DNA of 8,914 bases. Origin: 66-474 sp036278635 (GTDB lineage Bacteria; Pseudomonadota; Gammaproteobacteria; Xanthomonadales; Rhodanobacteraceae). Below the pieces are notes generated by a model. It saw only the letters and a program-made list of their open reading frames with translations. It was not told the origin of the DNA and made no database searches. How positions within the stretch are numbered: the stretch's first letter is position 1; every line of letters begins with the position of its first letter. The stretch spans positions 1 to 8,914 of the forward strand of contig DASUKQ010000137.1 in assembly GCA_036278635.1 (NCBI GenBank), written 5' to 3'. Below, piece after piece: positions 6,465-8,914 of this stretch. Made by a program: the position numbers and the translations under genes.

Positions 6465-7097
6465 TCAGGCGCCTTTCGACGCCGAGGCGCCTGCATCGCC
6501 GCTGCGATCCTTGCGCTTGCGCGATTCCAGCAGCGCCTTCAGGTTCGCGACCGCCTGCTCGTGGCTGATGGCCTTGGGCTTGGGTGCACGCGGTTTCGGC
6601 GGTTTGCGGGTCGGCGTATGCGCGGCCGGGCTGGGCTGGCGAGGCAACTCGACGGGGCCGCCGAGCATCCAGTCATCGCTGAACCGGGAACGAGGGATAT
6701 AGGACGGTGGACGCCGCTTGCTGGCGCTGGCACGGGCCGCGGCAACCGCCTTCGCGGCCGTCTTGACCGAAGCGGATCGCGAGATCTCCTTCTTCCTGGC
6801 CGACGTCGCCACCTGCTTCTTCGGAGTGTCCTTCGCGACGGTTCGGGACTGGGCCGCGGGTCGTTTGGCCGTGGTCCGGGGCTTGGCGGCGGGCCGCGGC
6901 GCGGCCTTGGCCTTGGGGCGGCTCCGGGTGGTGGCTGCTTGCGCGCCTTTCCTGGCGACTTTGGAGGCCTTCGCCGGTTTGCGTACGGCAACCTTCCGGG
7001 CGGCCTTCGACTTCCCGGCCGCCGCCTTGCGCACCGTTTTGCCGGCCTTCCCGGCGGGCTTGCTGTTCCGTTTCGTGACCACTGCAGCGTTCCTCAT
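6465..7097 (-). CDS. Histone H1-like Ala/Lys-rich DNA-binding protein
   Basis: This is a 210-residue, extremely basic protein. Residues about 8-128 are Lys/Ala/Arg/Pro repeats (KPAGKAGKTVRKAAAGKSKA and similar), like eukaryotic histone H1 tails and the AlgP-type proteins of Pseudomonas and relatives; such proteins bind DNA without sequence specificity. Residues 129-156 (PPSYIPRSRFSDDWMLGGPV) and 178-198 (SHEQAVANLKALLESRKRKDR) are not low-complexity. The latter looks like an amphipathic helix and may be the conserved core. The ATG at 7097 is chosen; a TTG five codons upstream (7112) is possible. A GAGG sits 15 bp upstream of the ATG, further than ideal. An 8-bp inverted repeat CAGGCGCC/GGCGCCTG (6466-6473 and 6486-6493) covers the last codons and stop, without a T-run. 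Role in nucleoid structure or gene control is inferred. Confidence 0.75.
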   Translation of the reverse strand: MRNAAVVTKRNSKPAGKAGKTVRKAAAGKSKAARKVAVRKPAKASKVARKGAQAATTRSRPKAKAAPRPAAKPRTTAKRPAAQSRTVAKDTPKKQVATSARKKEISRSASVKTAAKAVAAARASASKRRPPSYIPRSRFSDDWMLGGPVELPRQPSPAAHTPTRKPPKPRAPKPKAISHEQAVANLKALLESRKRKDRSGDAGASASKGA

Positions 7098-7140
7098 GTT
7101 GTCGTTTCGCAACCTCGACCCAGCGGTTCGAGGCTGGTGA

Positions 7141-7152
7141 GCTTGATCAAGC
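7141..7152. promoter_or_regulatory. 12-bp perfect palindrome upstream of the histone-like gene
   Basis: GCTTGATCAAGC is a perfect palindrome 44 bp upstream of the ATG at 7097 and downstream of the GFA-family gene. It lies where a dimeric regulator could bind to control the histone-like gene. No clear -10/-35 pair was found around it, and chance is possible. Confidence 0.25.
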
Positions 7153-7184
7153 GAGAAGGTACATCCCCGCCAGGCCGGCGCCGG

Positions 7185-7553
7185 TCAAAGACTGCGCCCG
7201 TCGACGTGCCTGATGTCCAGTTCCGCCGGTTCGACCCCCGCGAGGCAGCGCACGTTCACCGCGGCCATCCGGTGGCCCTCCCGCTCCCCGTCCGCAAACG
7301 GCGCGACGCCGCAGGTCGGGCAAAAATGGTGGGCAATCGCATGCTTGTTGAACCGGTAGGTGCTCATGTCCTCTTCAGGAGTGGAAAGCCGCAGGCCCTC
7401 GCGGGGCACGAACCAGAGAAGGTAGCCTTTGGGCCGGCAATGCGAACAATTGCATTCCACCACGGTGTCGATTTCGCCCTCGACCTCGAAGGCGATCCGA
7501 CCGCAATGGCACCCACCACTCCAAGCCGTCATGCGCGTACCGTCGAGCATCAT
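7185..7553 (-). CDS. GFA-family (glutathione-dependent formaldehyde-activating/CENP-V fold) zinc protein
   Basis: This is a 122-residue cytoplasmic protein of the GFA/CENP-V fold, a normal length for the family. All seven family cysteines are present: C15-x-C17 (GGCHCG), C34-x-C36-x2-C39 (CNCSHC) and C78-x2-C81 (CPTCGV). The first and last pairs normally bind a structural zinc, and the middle three form the second metal site. The late element AAVNVRCL is also typical. The founding member (Paracoccus Gfa) was reported to speed formaldehyde-glutathione adduct formation, but most members have unknown substrates, so the function here is open. I chose ATG 7553 (GGACG about 5 bp upstream). ATG 7532, which gives 115 residues starting MTAWSGG, matches the usual family N-terminus and is an equally good choice. 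It is divergent from the small gene at 7628. Confidence 0.85.
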   Translation of the reverse strand: MMLDGTRMTAWSGGCHCGRIAFEVEGEIDTVVECNCSHCRPKGYLLWFVPREGLRLSTPEEDMSTYRFNKHAIAHHFCPTCGVAPFADGEREGHRMAAVNVRCLAGVEPAELDIRHVDGRSL

Positions 7554-7627
7554 GGACGTCCAATTATCGCATGAAAGCGCGCTGCCCGCACCTGTATCCT
7601 GTTGATCCCCTTCCTGAACACTTCCCC

Positions 7628-7846
7628 ATGCGCAGTTTCGACGACGAACACGGCGGCCGCTGGCAGGCAGCCCTGATGGAGGCATCCTTCGGCAACGTGC
7701 TGCTGGTCTTCAGCCGGATCGGCGCCGAAGGCGTCCTGCACACCCCGTTGAATTCGGCCAACTTCCACGAGGCCGAGACACTCCTTGCCGACGCCGATGA
7801 GACACGGCTGCGCGCACTGCTGGCCGAAGCCAAGCCCTGGTGCTGA
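7628..7846 (+). CDS. Small conserved hypothetical protein
   Basis: This is a 72-residue cytoplasmic protein of unknown function, beginning MRSFDDEHGGRWQAAL and ending LRALLAEAKPWC. It has no signal peptide or membrane segment. It looks like a beta-rich N-terminal part (GNVLLVFS) followed by an acidic helical part (FHEAETLLADADETRLRALL). From memory, short Xanthomonadales proteins start with a similar MR-x-F-x-D/A-x2-G-x2-W pattern. I place the start at 7628 because the third codon positions become strongly GC-rich there. An in-frame ATG at 7571 would add 19 residues of weaker codon bias. Neither start has a good ribosome site. It is divergent from the GFA gene. Confidence 0.6.
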   Translation: MRSFDDEHGGRWQAALMEASFGNVLLVFSRIGAEGVLHTPLNSANFHEAETLLADADETRLRALLAEAKPWC

Positions 7847-7950
7847 GGCATCCTTGTGCGATCGTCCGTGATCGCTGCTTCGCCTGGAAAAGTGGCGGGG
7901 GCCCACCCCGGCCGCGTGGGTATCAGAACGGCCATAAAACCGCCATCCAT

Positions 7951-7969
7951 GGCCAACAGATCGTTGGCC
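7951..7969. terminator. Possible bidirectional terminator hairpin between convergent genes
   Basis: GGCCAAC (7951-7957) pairs perfectly with GTTGGCC (7963-7969) around the 5-nt loop AGATC. On the plus strand TGACTTTT follows, a T-tract set back by four bases. On the minus strand GGTTTTATGG appears about 12 bases after the stem. It lies between the ends of the plus-strand small gene and the minus-strand membrane-protein gene, where a shared terminator is expected, but the T-tracts are weak. Confidence 0.35.
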
Positions 7970-8003
7970 TGACTTTTCACAACCACTGCTCCGACCCCGG
8001 GTA

Positions 8004-8474
8004 TCAAGTCAGTTGAGAGTGGGCGGCCAACGCCAAACCGGTCAACGAACTGAGGAAGATCAAACCCAGCAGGACGCGGTAGCCGGTCAGCCAACCACCG
8101 CGTGCACCGCGGGTGCCGGCGAGAAACAGCGCGATGGCCGCGGCGAACAGCACCGTGCCTGCGAAGACCAGCGCGAACCAGCCCGACAGGGTGCCGGCGA
8201 CCACGCCGGCATTGCCGAGGTTGAACACGACCCATTCGATCCACACCAGCGCGACGGCCGGCGCGCGCTGCGACAGCAACGCCTGCCCCACCCCGAACAC
8301 GCACTGTGCAACCCCGACGATCAGGACCAGGTAGGCCGACATCCAGACCAGTTGCTGCGCGGGGTGTCGCGCGACGGCCGCGGCCACGAGGCCGCCGGCA
8401 ATGATCGCCGCGCCGCCCAACGCCGCGAAAGGCAACGCGGCCCGCCAGCGGCTCTTGGCGCTGCCGGTCAGCAC
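8004..8474 (-). CDS. Small multi-span membrane protein of unknown function
   Basis: This is a 156-residue very hydrophobic inner-membrane protein. Likely membrane segments are at about 13-34 (LPFAALGGAAIIAGGLVAAA), 44-67 (WMSAYLVLIVGVAQCVFGVG), 74-98, 99-120 (FALVFAGTVLFAAAIALFLA) and 131-150 (YRVLLGLIFLSSLTGLALAA), so four or five spans. There is no signal-like N-terminus beyond the first span and no recognised domain. The GTG start at 8474 overlaps the end of lipA: GTGCTGA contains both the GTG and the lipA TGA stop, a 7-bp overlap that suggests translational coupling. A hairpin at 7951-7969 lies about 35 bp past its stop. Its link to lipoate metabolism is by position only. Confidence 0.75.
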   Translation of the reverse strand: MLTGSAKSRWRAALPFAALGGAAIIAGGLVAAAVARHPAQQLVWMSAYLVLIVGVAQCVFGVGQALLSQRAPAVALVWIEWVVFNLGNAGVVAGTLSGWFALVFAGTVLFAAAIALFLAGTRGARGGWLTGYRVLLGLIFLSSLTGLALAAHSQLT

Positions 8475-8914
8475 CGCATCGCGGCCGTCTGGCGGATCCC
8501 GTCGGCGATCCCCGCGTCGAGGCCGACATTGTTGTGTTCGAGGACCTGCTCGGCGCGGTAACTGGAGCGGACCAGAGGTCCGGACACGACTTCCAGGAAG
8601 CCCTTGGCGAGCGCCGCCTCGCGGTATTGCTGGAACTGCGCGGGTGTCACGAAACGCTGCACGGGCAGATGATTCTGCGTCGGACGCATGTACTGGCCCA
8701 TGGTCACCACGTCCACGTCGGCGGCGCGGATATCGTCGAGGGTGCGGTCGATTTCCTCGTCGGTTTCGCCCAGGCCCAGCATCATGCTGGTCTTGACGAT
8801 GGTTTCCGGCGCGTAGCCCTTGGCGAATTTCAGGATATCCAGGGTCTGCCGATAGCCGGCGCGCGGATCGCGCACCGGGTGGGTCAATCTTTCGACAGTT
8901 TCGATGTTTTGCGC
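8468..8914 (-). CDS. lipA: Lipoyl synthase, C-terminal part (cut by window edge)
   Basis: LipA is a radical-SAM enzyme that inserts two sulfurs into the octanoyl group on lipoyl domains, using SAM and a second, sacrificial [4Fe-4S] cluster. The last 148 residues are present. The sequence enters at AQNIETVERLTHPVRDPRAG and continues with KTSMMLGLGETDEEI, VTMGQYMRPTQNHLPV and GPLVRSSYRAEQVLEHNN, all standard LipA elements. The serine of RSSY is known in the family as a ligand of the auxiliary cluster. The radical-SAM and N-terminal cysteine motifs lie beyond the window. Compared with E. coli- and Xanthomonas-type LipA recalled from memory, the PVRDPRAGY and RSSYRAEQVLEHNN stretches look different, so it may be a second LipA type. 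The stop overlaps the next gene's GTG start. Confidence 0.92.
   Translation of the reverse strand, partial: AQNIETVERLTHPVRDPRAGYRQTLDILKFAKGYAPETIVKTSMMLGLGETDEEIDRTLDDIRAADVDVVTMGQYMRPTQNHLPVQRFVTPAQFQQYREAALAKGFLEVVSGPLVRSSYRAEQVLEHNNVGLDAGIADGIRQTAAMRC

Noticed and set aside
6435..7574. Plus-strand open frame of 379 codons across the histone-like and GFA genes
   Set aside because: It spans two well-supported minus-strand genes and its composition simply mirrors them; no domain is visible.
7564..8529. Minus-strand open frame of 321 codons over the membrane protein and beyond
   Set aside because: It is Arg/Gly-rich in another frame of the membrane-protein gene and crosses the convergent gene boundary and the hairpin at 7951-7969. 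No domain is recognised.

Overview
This is a GC-rich window with tightly packed genes. Overall it suggests a gammaproteobacterium, most likely of the Xanthomonadales type. That placement is an inference from protein families: a proteobacterial-type EgtB start, an alanine/lysine-rich histone H1-like protein, a small 'MRSF'-type hypothetical protein, and a PEP-CTERM protein that implies an exosortase elsewhere in the genome. No rRNA, tRNA, CRISPR array, insertion sequence or phage gene is visible.

Left part (1-2981). The first 71 codons of egtB (ergothioneine synthesis) leave the window on the minus strand. Divergent from it is a complete Rieske non-heme iron oxygenase (392-1456) of the kind that attacks quaternary ammonium compounds. 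A ~400-bp spacer with several hairpins follows, then an AraC-family regulator (1863-2981). The set looks like betaine or trimethylammonium chemistry, but the substrate is not proven.

Middle part (2982-5476). After a strong stem-loop comes a two-gene unit: a secreted PEP-CTERM protein with a textbook ribosome site (3232-4854), overlapped by 26 bp by a secreted peptidoglycan-binding protein (4829-5476). Both are predicted envelope proteins.

Right part (5477-8914). This part is mostly minus strand. It holds a secreted glycine/tyrosine-rich protein with its own promoter and a very clear intrinsic terminator (5740-6365), a histone H1-like DNA-binding protein (6465-7097) and a GFA/CENP-V-fold zinc protein (7185-7553). 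A small plus-strand hypothetical gene (7628-7846) is divergent from the GFA gene. Last come a small membrane protein (8004-8474) and the C-terminal half of a lipoyl synthase (8468-8914, cut by the window edge), whose ends overlap by 7 bp.

No clearly new multi-gene defence or mobile system is present. The most interesting points are the Rieske/egtB/AraC neighbourhood, the overlapping PEP-CTERM and peptidoglycan-binding pair, and the divergent-looking LipA coupled to an unknown membrane protein.
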